Positions 28,760-37,617 of a DNA stretch of 64,000 nucleotides are shown piece after piece. The DNA comes from Ilyomonas sp963847085 (lineage in GTDB: Bacteria; Bacteroidota; Bacteroidia; Chitinophagales; Chitinophagaceae). The stretch covers positions 558,001-622,000 of the forward strand of contig CAWJYO010000011.1 in assembly GCA_963847085.1 (NCBI GenBank). The letters are read 5' to 3'. Position 1 is the stretch's first letter. The number at the start of each line of letters is the position of its first letter. The position numbers and the translations under genes are program-made. The notes beneath the pieces were generated by a model. That model searched no databases, was not told the origin of the DNA, and saw only the letters and a program-made list of their open reading frames with translations.

Positions 28760-29539
28760 TTATTTTGGTGAAATGATATAATAAACGCAAGTGGTAAAAA
28801 AGTTTCGAATCACGGGAATCTTTGCAATTGGCGAAAATTGTTTCCTTGCTTTCCACCCAAACTTCCATTCATAAATGGGATTAATTAAAAAGAATTTTTT
28901 GTGCAAAATCTCGTACTTCGTTCGTTTCACAATCCTTTCAAATTTCTCAATGGAAATTCCAGTTTGCCTGATTTCTAACAACTCTTCCACAGGTTCATTG
29001 TTTCGTTCTAAAATGGCTTTATACAGCCGCTTTGGCAACAAATGATAGTACGGCAAACGGGATGTGAACTTGCCGCGACAGATTTGCTGATGTCCGCCAA
29101 ACGGCATTTGCCAGGGTGGAAATCCAAAGTAAACAATGCCTTTCGGATGAAGAAAAGTTTGCAGCCAGCCAATGAGTTTTTCCTGGTCATGAATGTGTTC
29201 AATTACATCTTTTAAAACGATGATGTGAAACTTACCAATTTCTTCTGGTGTAGTTATGTAAATGTCTTTGGTGAGCAGCTTTATGTTTCCTGCGGCAATA
29301 TCATCGTGCAACCAAATGTTAGCGTTATCAATCCGGGTATGGTCAAACTCAACACCAACGCCCGTGCAGCCCCTTTTTACAAATGCTTTGAGCACGCCTG
29401 CTTCACCACAACCAATTTCCAACACGCGCATTCCAGGCGTAATTGCAAAGCGTTCTTCAATAAAAGGAATGACATGCTGTTCAGTATTTACGATTTGAAT
29501 ATCAAAATAGCGCTTCCTGTCCTGGTGAAATTCAAACAT
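28760..29539 (-). CDS. class I SAM-dependent methyltransferase
   Basis: Rossmann-fold methyltransferase. Motif I is VLEIGCGEAGVL (about residues 39-50). An acidic strand end GVGVEFD (about 60-66) is followed by the motif IV-like IIVLKDVIEHIHD (about 106-118), which resembles UbiE/SAM-12 type enzymes. The C-terminal 100 residues are basic and aromatic (RLPYYHLLPKRLYKAILERN), as in enzymes that modify lipids or glycans at the membrane. The acceptor is unknown. 259 residues, intact, not obviously linked to neighbours. Confidence 0.82.
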   Translation of the reverse strand: MFEFHQDRKRYFDIQIVNTEQHVIPFIEERFAITPGMRVLEIGCGEAGVLKAFVKRGCTGVGVEFDHTRIDNANIWLHDDIAAGNIKLLTKDIYITTPEEIGKFHIIVLKDVIEHIHDQEKLIGWLQTFLHPKGIVYFGFPPWQMPFGGHQQICRGKFTSRLPYYHLLPKRLYKAILERNNEPVEELLEIRQTGISIEKFERIVKRTKYEILHKKFFLINPIYEWKFGWKARKQFSPIAKIPVIRNFFTTCVYYIISPK

Positions 29540-29629
29540 GGTTTTTTCAACTTATAAATGGCGCAAAATAAGTCAATTCAATGGTGAGAGTTGTTAAGGA
29601 AATTCGGGCAAAAACAAATGGAATTGTAT

Positions 29630-30927
29630 TTACTTTTCAATCGCCTTATACACCGCATCCAGCATGTTTCTTCTTACTTCTAACTTACTCAATAAACCAT
29701 TCGCGCCACCATCCGGACAAACGCGATTCGATAAAAAAATAAACAACAATTTTTCTTTTGGATCAGCCCATACACAGGTTCCCGTAAAACCGGTATGACC
29801 AAATGTTTCGGGAGATGAATATTTAGAAGGATAAGGGTCGCTGTTGGTAGCATTGTCTTGTAGGGGTTTGTCCCATCCATAGCCGCGGCGGCTGATGCTG
29901 CTATGATAACCTGTAAACAAATCAATGGTTTGTTTTTGAAAATAACGTTTGCCTTCCCATTCACCGCCATTCAACAACATCAAATACAATTTAGATAAAT
30001 CGTAAGCATTGCTAAACAAACCGGCGTGACCTGCAACACCGCCGTACATGGCAGCACTTGGGTCGTGAACATCGCCACGTAAGAGTTGTAGCCTGAACAG
30101 TTTTTCTTTTTCGGTAGGCGCAATATTCGCAATAGAAATTCCCTTTTGTCTGGGTATAAAAGTGGTGTTCATAGTAAGCGGCTTATAAAAATTTTCCGCT
30201 ACATATTTATCCAATGTTTCACCGGAGAGGCCTTCAACAATCTTACCTAATAAGATAAAATTAAGATCGCTGTACACATATTTGGCAGGCAACACCAACG
30301 GGCTTTGCACAATCCGCAGGTTCATAGTGTCAAGCCAATTATTACGCAAGTATAAGTTATCAGCTACGCGAACGGAATGCAGTGCATCTGGTATTTCGGT
30401 AAAAAAAGAAGGCATTGGCGTACCCGTTACGGTATCAATCGCTTCTCTGTAAAAAAACACATCAGGCAACAAACCAGATTGATGAAGCAGGATATCATCC
30501 ATACGAAGCGTGGCTTTATCAGAATTTTTTACCCAGGGCAAATAGCTTCCCAGCGTTGCATCTCAAACTGAATTTCTTTTGTTCGTACAAGTGCATTACC
30601 GCCATTAAAGTAGCAGATACTTTGGTCATGGAAGCCAAATCGTAAAATGTGTTTGGTGTTACCGGCTCTAAGCTGTCGTAGTTTAAAAAGCCAAAGGATT
30701 TATAGTACACTACTTTGCCGTTTCTTGCTACCAATACCTGGCAACCAGGGAACGCGTGAGCCGCTAATCGCATTGTTGGCAATGGCTTCAATTTCAGCCA
30801 GTTTTTGGCTATTGATTCCAACAGATTCCGGCGATTGAGTGGTGAAACTGGTTGATGACATATCCTGTTGCGAATAAGCTGAAACAAAGGGAAAAAGGAG
30901 CAAAAACAAAACGGCTTTTGGTTTCAT
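29630..30927 (-). CDS. serine hydrolase, class C beta-lactamase-like, two frameshifts
   Basis: Exported penicillin-binding-protein/beta-lactamase fold hydrolase. The start MKPKAVLFLLLFPFVSAYSQ at 30927 is a signal peptide. The active-site S-x-x-K is in FYDLASMTKVSATLM, the tyrosine motif in YVYSDLNFILLGKIVEG, and the HTG triad in FGHTGFTGTC. Two inserted bases break it. One near 30755 (fix gives SGSAFPGCQVLVARNGK), one near 30562 (fix gives KKFSLDATLGSYLPWVKNSD). The repaired protein has about 432 residues. The substrate is probably a peptide or cell-wall fragment rather than an antibiotic; this cannot be told from sequence. Confidence 0.85.
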
Positions 30928-31045
30928 AAGAAAATGTTGAGAATAGTGAATAAAGGTAGAGTTCAAAAGTTTATAACAATAATTCAGGCGCAGAGAAAGA
31001 ACAAGAGCGATTGTGCCTCAACAACATGTTATAACATAAAATTTC

Positions 31046-31076
31046 TTTGCCAAAAGCGGTGCACCCATTATCTTTG
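31046..31076 (+). promoter_or_regulatory. consensus Bacteroidota promoter of rpmE2
   Basis: TTTG (31046-31049), 19-bp spacer, TATCTTTG (31069-31076) matches the TTTG-N19-TAnnTTTG consensus exactly. The mRNA leader to the L31 ATG would be about 55 nt and holds a small CACGG/CCGTG hairpin. Confidence 0.7.
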
Positions 31077-31136
31077 CGCTTCTTTAAAAAAATCGTTCAT
31101 CGGCCACGGCAAAATCCGTGATGAAAAAATAAGTAT

Positions 31137-31388
31137 ATGAAACAAGGCATTCATCCAGAAAAATACAAGTTTGTTGTGTTTAAAGACATGACCAACGGAC
31201 ACGAATTTCTCGGCAAGTCAACCGCATCGGGAAGCAGCGAAAAAGTGAAATGGGAAGATGGCAATGAATACCCGGTGGTAAAGCTGGATATTTCCAACAC
31301 TTCACATCCGTTTTACACTGGCAGAAATGTATTGGTTGATACCGCCGGACGTATTGACAAATTCAAAAAGCGCTACGGAAAAAAATAA
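31137..31388 (+). CDS. rpmE2: 50S ribosomal protein L31, type B
   Basis: Large-subunit protein bL31 of the zinc-independent form. 83 residues, start KQGIHPEKYKFVVFKDMTNG, centre YPVVKLDISNTSHPFYTG, end RIDKFKKRYG, without the CxxC zinc ligands of type A. It has its own consensus promoter and terminator, so it is a single-gene unit. The -33/-7 promoter is among the clearest in the window, as expected for a highly expressed gene. Confidence 0.96.
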   Translation: MKQGIHPEKYKFVVFKDMTNGHEFLGKSTASGSSEKVKWEDGNEYPVVKLDISNTSHPFYTGRNVLVDTAGRIDKFKKRYGKK

Positions 31389-31402
31389 ATACATCTTTTT
31401 TC

Positions 31403-31435
31403 AATCCCTCCGGTAAAACATCGGGGGGATTTTTG
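31403..31435 (+). terminator. terminator after rpmE2
   Basis: AATCCCTCCG (31403-31412) pairs with CGGGGGGATT (31422-31431) with one G-U pair, followed by TTTTGTTTT. Confidence 0.8.
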
Positions 31436-31473
31436 TTTTAACCCCTTTTTTATCATTCACAACAATCATCAAC

Positions 31474-32706
31474 ATGAATAAACCAACAAGCTATCCCAAA
31501 GAAAAAATCAACATTCTTTTTTTAGAAAATATCAGCGACAGCGCGGTTGAGAAATTTAGGAGCAACGGCTACACCAACGTTACCAAACTTACCAAAGCTC
31601 TGCCGGAAGAAGAACTGATAAAAGCCGTGAAAGATGTGCACCTGATAGGAATTCGGTCAAAAACAAAAATCACCGCTGCCGTGCTGAATGCTGCCGAAAA
31701 ATTAATGGCGATTGGTTGCTTTTGCATTGGTGTTAACCAGGTTGATTTACAGGAAGCTACTCACAAAGGCATTGTTGTTTTTAATGCGCCTTACAGCAAT
31801 ACAAGAAGCGTTGCCGAACTGGTGATTGGTTTGTCTATCATGCTGATAAGAAGAATTCCCGATAAAAACAAAGCCGCGCACGAAGGCATCTGGATGAAAG
31901 ACGCCAAAGGAAGTTATGAGCTTCGCGGCAAAACGATGGGCATTGTTGGATATGGAAATATCGGTGCGCAGGTAAGCATACTGGCTGAAGCGTTTGGCAT
32001 GAAAGTGAAGTTTTATGACATTGAAACAAAACTGCCTTTGGGCAATGCCGAAAGTTGCAAATCGCTGGATGAATTGTTGTCTCAATCCGACATCATTTCT
32101 CTGCACGTTCCTGAAACGGCGCAAACGAAAAATTTAATCACGAAAACCAATCTTGCTCTTTGTAAAAAGAACGCGCTGCTCATCAACTACGCCCGTGGCG
32201 AAGTGGTTGATTTGAATGCCCTTGCCGAAGCCCTGAAAGAAGGCAAATTAGGTGGTGCAGCCATTGATGTTTTTCCTGTTGAACCGGAGAAAAACGGGCA
32301 GCCATTTTCAACGCCGTTGCAAGGTTTATCCAACGTAATTTTAACGCCGCACATAGGCGGTTCAACCGAAGAAGCGCAGCAAAACATTGGCGATGATGTA
32401 AGCGTTAAATTGTTCAATTATCTCGAAAGCGGCATTACCAATGGCTCGCATACAGTGCCTGCCATTAGCCTGCCACTGGTGCAGGGCGCGCATCGCATTC
32501 TGCACATTCATAACAACGTGCCCGGTGTGTTGAGTGCCATCAACAAAACGCTGGCAGATAATCAAATCAACATTGTAGGTCAATATTTAAAAACAAACGA
32601 TGATATTGGTTACGTAGTGCTCGATGTAAACAAAGAACTATCGAGCCAGGCGGTTGATTTGTTGCGCGATGTAAAAGAAACCATCAAGGTTCGGATGTTG
32701 TATTAA
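31474..32706 (+). CDS. serA: D-3-phosphoglycerate dehydrogenase with ACT domain
   Basis: First enzyme of serine synthesis, oxidising 3-phosphoglycerate with NAD. The substrate domain (about 1-110 and 300-325) surrounds the NAD domain with GIVGYGNIGAQ (about 156-166) and an acidic strand end FYDIE. Catalytic residues lie in NYARGEVVD (Arg about 241), the Glu near PVEPEKNGQ, and HIGGSTEEA (His about 293). A C-terminal ACT domain (about 338-410, NVPGVLSAINKTLADNQINI) allows serine feedback. 410 residues, the E. coli-type architecture. Monocistronic, with a repeat downstream. Confidence 0.96.
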   Translation: MNKPTSYPKEKINILFLENISDSAVEKFRSNGYTNVTKLTKALPEEELIKAVKDVHLIGIRSKTKITAAVLNAAEKLMAIGCFCIGVNQVDLQEATHKGIVVFNAPYSNTRSVAELVIGLSIMLIRRIPDKNKAAHEGIWMKDAKGSYELRGKTMGIVGYGNIGAQVSILAEAFGMKVKFYDIETKLPLGNAESCKSLDELLSQSDIISLHVPETAQTKNLITKTNLALCKKNALLINYARGEVVDLNALAEALKEGKLGGAAIDVFPVEPEKNGQPFSTPLQGLSNVILTPHIGGSTEEAQQNIGDDVSVKLFNYLESGITNGSHTVPAISLPLVQGAHRILHIHNNVPGVLSAINKTLADNQINIVGQYLKTNDDIGYVVLDVNKELSSQAVDLLRDVKETIKVRMLY

Positions 32707-32741
32707 TCGGGCAAAAACAAAAGCCGTTGATTTCAAATTTT

Positions 32742-32819
32742 ATGTCCCGCAGATCGCGCGGATTCTCGCAGAAAAACAAATACAATCATCTGCGCCGATC
32801 AGCGTCATCTGCGGGACAT
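32742..32819. repeat. CGCAGATGACGCTGAT-family repeat, copy 3 (complete)
   Basis: Outer arms ATGTCCCGCAGAT (32742-32754) and ATCTGCGGGACAT (32807-32819) are perfect complements. Inner parts GCGCGGATTCTCGCAGA and TCTGCGCCGATCAGCG are partly complementary. It is the best-kept of three copies. Confidence 0.75.
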
Positions 32820-32877
32820 TTTTATTATAACAAACGGGCTTTCTTTCATTCAATATCTTCGCAGTTAAATTTTTTTC

Positions 32878-33834
32878 ATGAGCTTTTTTGGAAAACTGTT
32901 TGGCAAGAAAGAAAAGGAAACTCTCGATGAAGGTTTGCAAAAAACAAAGGCTTCTTTTTTTGAAAAAATATCCAAAGCTGTTGCGGGCAAAAACACGGTA
33001 GATGAAGAAGTGCTCGACAACCTGGAAGAAGCCCTGATGACCGCCGATGTTGGCGTTGAAACTTCCATTGAAATTATTGACCGCATTGAAAAGCGCGTAG
33101 CACGTGATAAATACGTTGGCACAAGCGAACTGAACCGTTTGTTGCAGGATGAAATTGAAGCCATGTTAGTTGATGCGCCCGATCAAACACACAAAGATTT
33201 TACGGTTCCCAACAGGCCTTACATAATGCTGGTAGTTGGTGTAAATGGCGTTGGTAAGACTACTACCATTGGCAAGCTGGCTTATAATTATAAAAGGGCG
33301 GGCAACAATGTAATACTCGGCGCGGCTGATACGTTTCGTGCTGCGGCTGTTGACCAGCTTACCATTTGGAGCGAACGTGTTGGTGTGCCTATTATAAAAC
33401 AGCCAATGGGCAGCGACCCTGCAAGCGTTGCTTTCGACACGGCGCAAAATGCCGTTGCACGCAATGTAGATATAGCTATTATTGATACCGCGGGAAGGCT
33501 TCACAACAAGCTGCATTTAATGGATGAATTGAGCAAAATAAAACGTGTTATCAGCAAAGTCATTCCTGGTGCTCCTCACGAAGTGTTGCTCGTATTGGAT
33601 GGCTCAACCGGGCAAAATGCAATAGAGCAGGCAAAGCAGTTTATGCAGGCAACCGAAGTAACCTCCATTGCCATTACCAAGTTGGATGGTACTGCAAAAG
33701 GCGGTGTTGTTTTAGCCATTGCCAACCAGCTCAAAATTCCCGTAAAGTTCATTGGTATGGGCGAAAAAATGGAAGACCTTCTTTTGTTTGATAAGCACGA
33801 GTTTGTTGACAGTTTGTTCTCTTTGGAAAGATAA
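32878..33834 (+). CDS. ftsY: signal recognition particle receptor FtsY
   Basis: SRP-family GTPase that docks ribosome-SRP complexes at the inner membrane. The N-terminal acidic A region is very short, with SFFGKLFGKKEKETLDEGL as amphipathic anchor, followed by the N domain helices. G motifs are GVNGVGKTTTIGKLA (about 120-134), DTFRAAAVDQL, DTAGRLHNK and TKLDGTAKGGV, ending IPVKFIGMGEKMEDLLLFD. 318 residues, typical of minimal FtsY. A TATCTTCG -7-like element lies 13 bp or so before the ATG. Monocistronic. Confidence 0.96.
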   Translation: MSFFGKLFGKKEKETLDEGLQKTKASFFEKISKAVAGKNTVDEEVLDNLEEALMTADVGVETSIEIIDRIEKRVARDKYVGTSELNRLLQDEIEAMLVDAPDQTHKDFTVPNRPYIMLVVGVNGVGKTTTIGKLAYNYKRAGNNVILGAADTFRAAAVDQLTIWSERVGVPIIKQPMGSDPASVAFDTAQNAVARNVDIAIIDTAGRLHNKLHLMDELSKIKRVISKVIPGAPHEVLLVLDGSTGQNAIEQAKQFMQATEVTSIAITKLDGTAKGGVVLAIANQLKIPVKFIGMGEKMEDLLLFDKHEFVDSLFSLER

Positions 33835-34030
33835 AAGAAGGGTTTGTTTTTGCCTCATTTTTTGAAGACATCACAACACATCACACGCGGTTATTGCAAG
33901 GTTTATTTTTATGGTACGGGCTGCAGTAATTTTTGTTGATCGTCTGTTGTAATCATTGATTTGTTCTTTTTTCTGTTTTGAGTAAACAAAAAAAGAATCT
34001 CACTTCAACGCTTTGAAAAGAATTGAGCTT

Positions 34031-34315
34031 TTTGAACCACGAAGCCACAAAGAACACAAAGATTCACGAAGGAATTTTCAAAATGAAGCAAAAACAAACT
34101 CACTCACAATCCTATCAGCAAAAGAAATAAACTGGCTACGCTCAAAGGTGCGCAGGCACGGACGGATGCGCGGAGCGATCATGCCGTCTTTGATCTTTTT
34201 TGTTACTTTTTTCCATCAAGGGAAAAAAGTAAAAGAACAAATTATTGTATGGTAATAAAGGCAAATTTTTCTTTGTGAACCATTATGTTCTCTTTGTGAC
34301 TTAGTGGTTCAAAAA
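34031..34315. repeat. composite intergenic repeat with nested hairpin
   Basis: The outer arms are TTGAACCACGAAGCCACAAAG (about 34032-34052) and CTTTGTGACTTAGTGGTTCAA (34292-34312), imperfectly complementary. Nested inside is a perfect 12-bp hairpin TTACTTTTTTCC-ATCAAG-GGAAAAAAGTAA (34203-34232), preceded by a GC-richer block GTGCGCAGGCACGGACGGAT (34149-34168). It looks like one repeat inserted into another. No gene is supported in 33835-34333. Confidence 0.6.
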
Positions 34316-34333
34316 ATCAACAAAAACAAACGC

Positions 34334-35129
34334 ATGAACAACCCACAAATACGAACCGTTGACGTAACACGCTACGTTACGCCACTTCGCGAAGGCGGCT
34401 CGTTGCCAGCCATTGTGGAAGCCGATGACGGCTTTTTATATGTACTTAAATTTCGTGGCGCAGGGCAAGGCATTAAAGTGCTCATTGCCGAATTGATTGC
34501 CGCTGAGATTGCAAAGGCTTTAGATTTGAAAGTACCCGAATTGGTGTTTGCCAATTTAGCGTCCGATTTTGGCAGAACAGAACCTGATGAAGAAATACAA
34601 GACCTGCTGAAAGCCAGTACCGGCTTGAATTTGGGCCTTGCATTACCTGCAAGGCTCTTTAACGTTCGACCCGGTAGTGAATGGGGTAAGTGCAAGGCTT
34701 GCTTCTACAATTGTATGGCTCGATGCTTACATCATGAACGTTGACAGAACCGTTCGCAACACCAACATGCTGATGTGGCACGATGAGCTTTGGTTGATTG
34801 ATAATGGTGCGGCTTTTTATTTTCATCATTCATGGGAAAATATGAACGAACAAAGCAAGCGACCTTTTGTGCAAATCAAAGATCATGTTCTTCTTTCTGA
34901 AGCAACAGAATTAGATGAAGTAGACCTTGAAGCCCATTCCATTCTTACGGATGAATTTCTTCAATCCATTGTGGCTCTCATTCCTGCAGAATGGCTCTCC
35001 ACAGCAGGACCTAAAGATGTTTCGGCAGACGAAAAGAGAAAGGCTTACTTTAATTTTCTGACAACGCGATTGTTTCTTTCTTCCATCTTTTTAAACGAAG
35101 CCAAACATGCCAGAGAAACACTTGTTTGA
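34334..35129 (+). CDS. HipA-like kinase domain protein, one frameshift
   Basis: Protein-kinase-like fold of the small HipA group. The N-lobe has GGSLPAIVEADDGFLYVLKFRGAGQG with the ATP lysine, then IAELIAAEIAKALDLKVPEL. The C-lobe has WLDAYIMNVDRTVRNTNML, with the catalytic Asp and metal-binding Asn, and LWLIDNGAAFYFHHSW, resembling the DFG/DNG segment. The frame slips near 34637. Dropping one T gives NLGLHYLQGSLTFDP and about 264 residues. I chose the ATG at 34334 by family alignment. Its 3' end overlaps the DUF3037 gene by 23 bp, a pairing seen in other genomes. Whether it is a toxin is unknown. Confidence 0.82.
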
Positions 35130-35490
35130 GTATGCCGTTATTCGCGCAGTGCCTCGTGTAGAGCGGGAAGAGTTTGCCAATATCGGCGTGATCCTTTATT
35201 GTGCTTCGCAAAAATTTCTGGGAATGAAATTCATGATTGACCAGCGACGATTAGAAACGATTTATGAAGCTTTTAATTTGTATGAATTAATTCCACGCCT
35301 CCAGGGTTTTCAAAAAATTTGTGACGGTGCAAAAGAAGGTGGACCGATTGCAAAACTTCCTATGGCATTGCGCTTTCGCTGGCTTACAGCTACACGCAGC
35401 ACAGTGCTGCAAACTTCAAAAGTGCATACCGGCTTGTGTGCCGACGCTGAACAAAAACTGCATCAACTGTTTGAAGAAATGGTGATGTAA
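35107..35490 (+). CDS. DUF3037 protein, partner of the HipA-like kinase
   Basis: 127 residues with the DUF3037 pattern: FEYAVIRAVPRVEREEFANIGVILYC at the N-terminus, then FMIDQRRLETIYEAF and a small alpha region ending LHQLFEEMVM. The ATG overlaps the end of the kinase gene by 23 bp in another frame, so translation is likely coupled. DUF3037 has no known activity. The strict overlap suggests both proteins act together, perhaps as effector and regulator. Confidence 0.85.
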   Translation: MPEKHLFEYAVIRAVPRVEREEFANIGVILYCASQKFLGMKFMIDQRRLETIYEAFNLYELIPRLQGFQKICDGAKEGGPIAKLPMALRFRWLTATRSTVLQTSKVHTGLCADAEQKLHQLFEEMVM

Positions 35491-35518
35491 AATCGTTCTT
35501 CTTTTATCATTCAAAACA

Positions 35519-36037
35519 ATGATACATCCAAACATCTTAACGGCTTCTTTTGCCGATGTTCTAGAAATACAAACATTGGGCATACAAACGTTTCGGGAAA
35601 CTTACGCAGCGCATAATAAAGAAGAAAATATACAGGCTTGTCTCGATAAAGCATTTGCTGTTGAACAACTGCAAAAAGAAATGGCTGACAATAACTCTCT
35701 ATGGTATGTTGCGATGGTTGAAACAAAGTATGCCGGCTATATGAAATTGAATTTTAAAAATGCACAAACAGAATTGAAAGATAACAACGCAATAGAAATA
35801 GAAAGAATCTATGTGCAGCAGGCGTTTCAGGGATATAAAATTGGTAAGGCATTGTTACAAAAAGCAATCAAAATTGCGCGGGAAAATCGCATTCAATATA
35901 TATGGCTGGGCGTTTGGGAACACAATATAAAAGCGCAGCAATTTTATAAACGCAATGGATTTGTGCCGTTTGCAAAACATAGCTTCTTTATGGGCGATGA
36001 AGAGCAAACAGATTGGATGATGAAACTGACTTTATAA
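35519..36037 (+). CDS. GNAT-family N-acetyltransferase
   Basis: 172 residues with the acetyl-CoA fold: motif A IERIYVQQAFQGYKIGKALLQKA (about 97-119, a QxxGxG/A-like loop QGYKIGK), then IQYIWLGVWEHNIKAQQFYKRNGF (about 127-150) and a closing MMKLTL strand. The layout resembles PaiA-type polyamine/small-molecule acetyltransferases; the substrate cannot be fixed. The gene starts 28 bp after DUF3037 on the same strand, so it may share its transcript. It converges with the ABC ATPase gene, overlapping it by 6 bp. Confidence 0.88.
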   Translation: MIHPNILTASFADVLEIQTLGIQTFRETYAAHNKEENIQACLDKAFAVEQLQKEMADNNSLWYVAMVETKYAGYMKLNFKNAQTELKDNNAIEIERIYVQQAFQGYKIGKALLQKAIKIARENRIQYIWLGVWEHNIKAQQFYKRNGFVPFAKHSFFMGDEEQTDWMMKLTL

Positions 36038-37024
36038 TTCAGGCAGATAATGAGCATCTTTAGCTAATAACGAAACTCTTACCACATCATCTTTGCTAAC
36101 CTTCATAATGTTTGTTTTTGCCGTAATTTCTTCGTTGTTATCTAACACAATATCTACTTCATAAGCGCTTCCTACAAAGCGAACCTCTTTTACTTTTCCT
36201 TTTATAAATTTTGATTGTAATGAGTTGATCACAAACTGCTCTGGCCGGATTAAAATTCTTTTACTGCTTTCATCAACAGGTGCATATACAAAACCATTCA
36301 ACAACGATGCACTCAACACATTGTAGCTTCCTAACAAAGCCGCTACATACTCATTAATAGGTTGATGATAAATAAGTTCCGGCGTTCCCTGGTCAACAAC
36401 CTTTCCATCTTTCATAACTAATATTTCATCTGCCCATGAAAGCAAATCGTTGGGGTCGTGCGAAACCAATATGCACGTAATACCTAATTTTCCTGCAACA
36501 TCATTCACTACCTTTTTCAAAATATTTTTATGAATGATGTCGAGATTAGAATACGGCTCATCCAGCAACAACAATTGAGGAGACGACAATAACAAACGCG
36601 CCAGCGAAATGCGTTGTTTTTCTCCGCCGGAAACTTCTGTTGTTTTTCTTTTTAAAAGATGCTGAATACGACACAACGCAAACAAATCGGCTGCTTCCTC
36701 ATCGCTTAATTGATTGAGATAATTTAACTCATCTTCTACCCTGTAATTGTTTCGCAATTCAAAATGCTGCGATAAATATGCAATTTCTAAATTGCCCGGC
36801 AGCAACTGTTCCAACGGACCTTTTACCTTTTTATCATTCAACAATATTTCACCTTCATCCGGCTGCACCAAACCAGCAATCATTTTCAGTAACGTGCTTT
36901 TGCCCGAACCTGTTTCACCTGCAATAGCAATCTTTTGAAATTGTTGCAAAACAAAACTTACCCTATTTACAGTAACCGTTCCCTGTTGCTGTTTGCTGAT
37001 ATTATTAACTTCTAAAAAATCCAT
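36032..37024 (-). CDS. ABC transporter ATP-binding protein with C-terminal TOBE-like region
   Basis: 330 residues. Walker A is GETGSGKST (about 36-44), the signature EVSGGEKQRISLARLLL (about 132-148), Walker B LLLLDEPYSNLD (about 155-166), and the H-loop VSHDPNDLLSWADEI. Residues beyond about 235 form a small beta-rich domain (ILIRPEQFVINSLQSKFIKGKVKEVRFVG) like the TOBE domain of CysA/PotA-type importers. No permease or binding-protein gene is nearby, so the partner is unknown. It contains a TTTGTTTTTG motif (36111). The 3' end overlaps the convergent GNAT gene. Confidence 0.87.
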   Translation of the reverse strand: MDFLEVNNISKQQQGTVTVNRVSFVLQQFQKIAIAGETGSGKSTLLKMIAGLVQPDEGEILLNDKKVKGPLEQLLPGNLEIAYLSQHFELRNNYRVEDELNYLNQLSDEEAADLFALCRIQHLLKRKTTEVSGGEKQRISLARLLLSSPQLLLLDEPYSNLDIIHKNILKKVVNDVAGKLGITCILVSHDPNDLLSWADEILVMKDGKVVDQGTPELIYHQPINEYVAALLGSYNVLSASLLNGFVYAPVDESSKRILIRPEQFVINSLQSKFIKGKVKEVRFVGSAYEVDIVLDNNEEITAKTNIMKVSKDDVVRVSLLAKDAHYLPEL

Positions 37025-37243
37025 GTTTGGAAATCTGGTTTTGAAAAGAGAGCAAAAGTAAAAGCAACGGCAACAACAGATACGATTAAATATAAAGTTG
37101 CCGCTTACTTCCTCCTTACAAAACTGAGATATTTTGACAACAGAATTGAATCCTGGTTAAGATCAATTTTGTTACGAAATAAGACATAACGAAAAGCCAT
37201 AATTTTCAGCGATAAATTGCATTAAAAAGTATTGGTCTTGGAT

Positions 37244-37428
37244 CATAAGTGTTCGAAAGATTCCCAAATCTCCGTAGGAGAAACGTGTTTGTAGCAAAGT
37301 ATATAATCAATATTACGGCTCCAATGGAGCCGTAATATTGTTAAGGCAGATACACCAAACACGCGAACCCGATGAGTTCTAAATACCCTATTTTTCATGC
37401 AAAAACAAACTTCTTTCGAACACTTATG
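37244..37428. repeat. 185-bp element with perfect 17-bp terminal inverted repeats
   Basis: CATAAGTGTTCGAAAGA (37244-37260) and TCTTTCGAACACTTATG (37412-37428) are exact complements. Inside lies a perfect 15-bp palindrome CAATATTACGGCTCC-AAT-GGAGCCGTAATATTG (37308-37340), a CTCCGTAGGAG box (37270-37280) and a CAAAAACAAA motif (37400). It codes for nothing. It resembles a MITE, but no target-site duplication is obvious. The rest of the 37025-37617 spacer has a second CAAAAACAAA (37550) and no gene. Confidence 0.65.
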
Positions 37429-37617
37429 TTTTTAGATTAAAAGTTACAGCAGAATACACAATGCCTATTTGATATAAAGAAACAAACGACGAGATTCCGC
37501 TTGCACAACATATCAACGCGAAGCCACTTGCCTTCACTAAAAATATGTGCAAAAACAAACTTTACCTTTCAGCAGAAACAAAAGTTGCAGAATAAAGCAA
37601 AGCTGCTAAGAAACATT

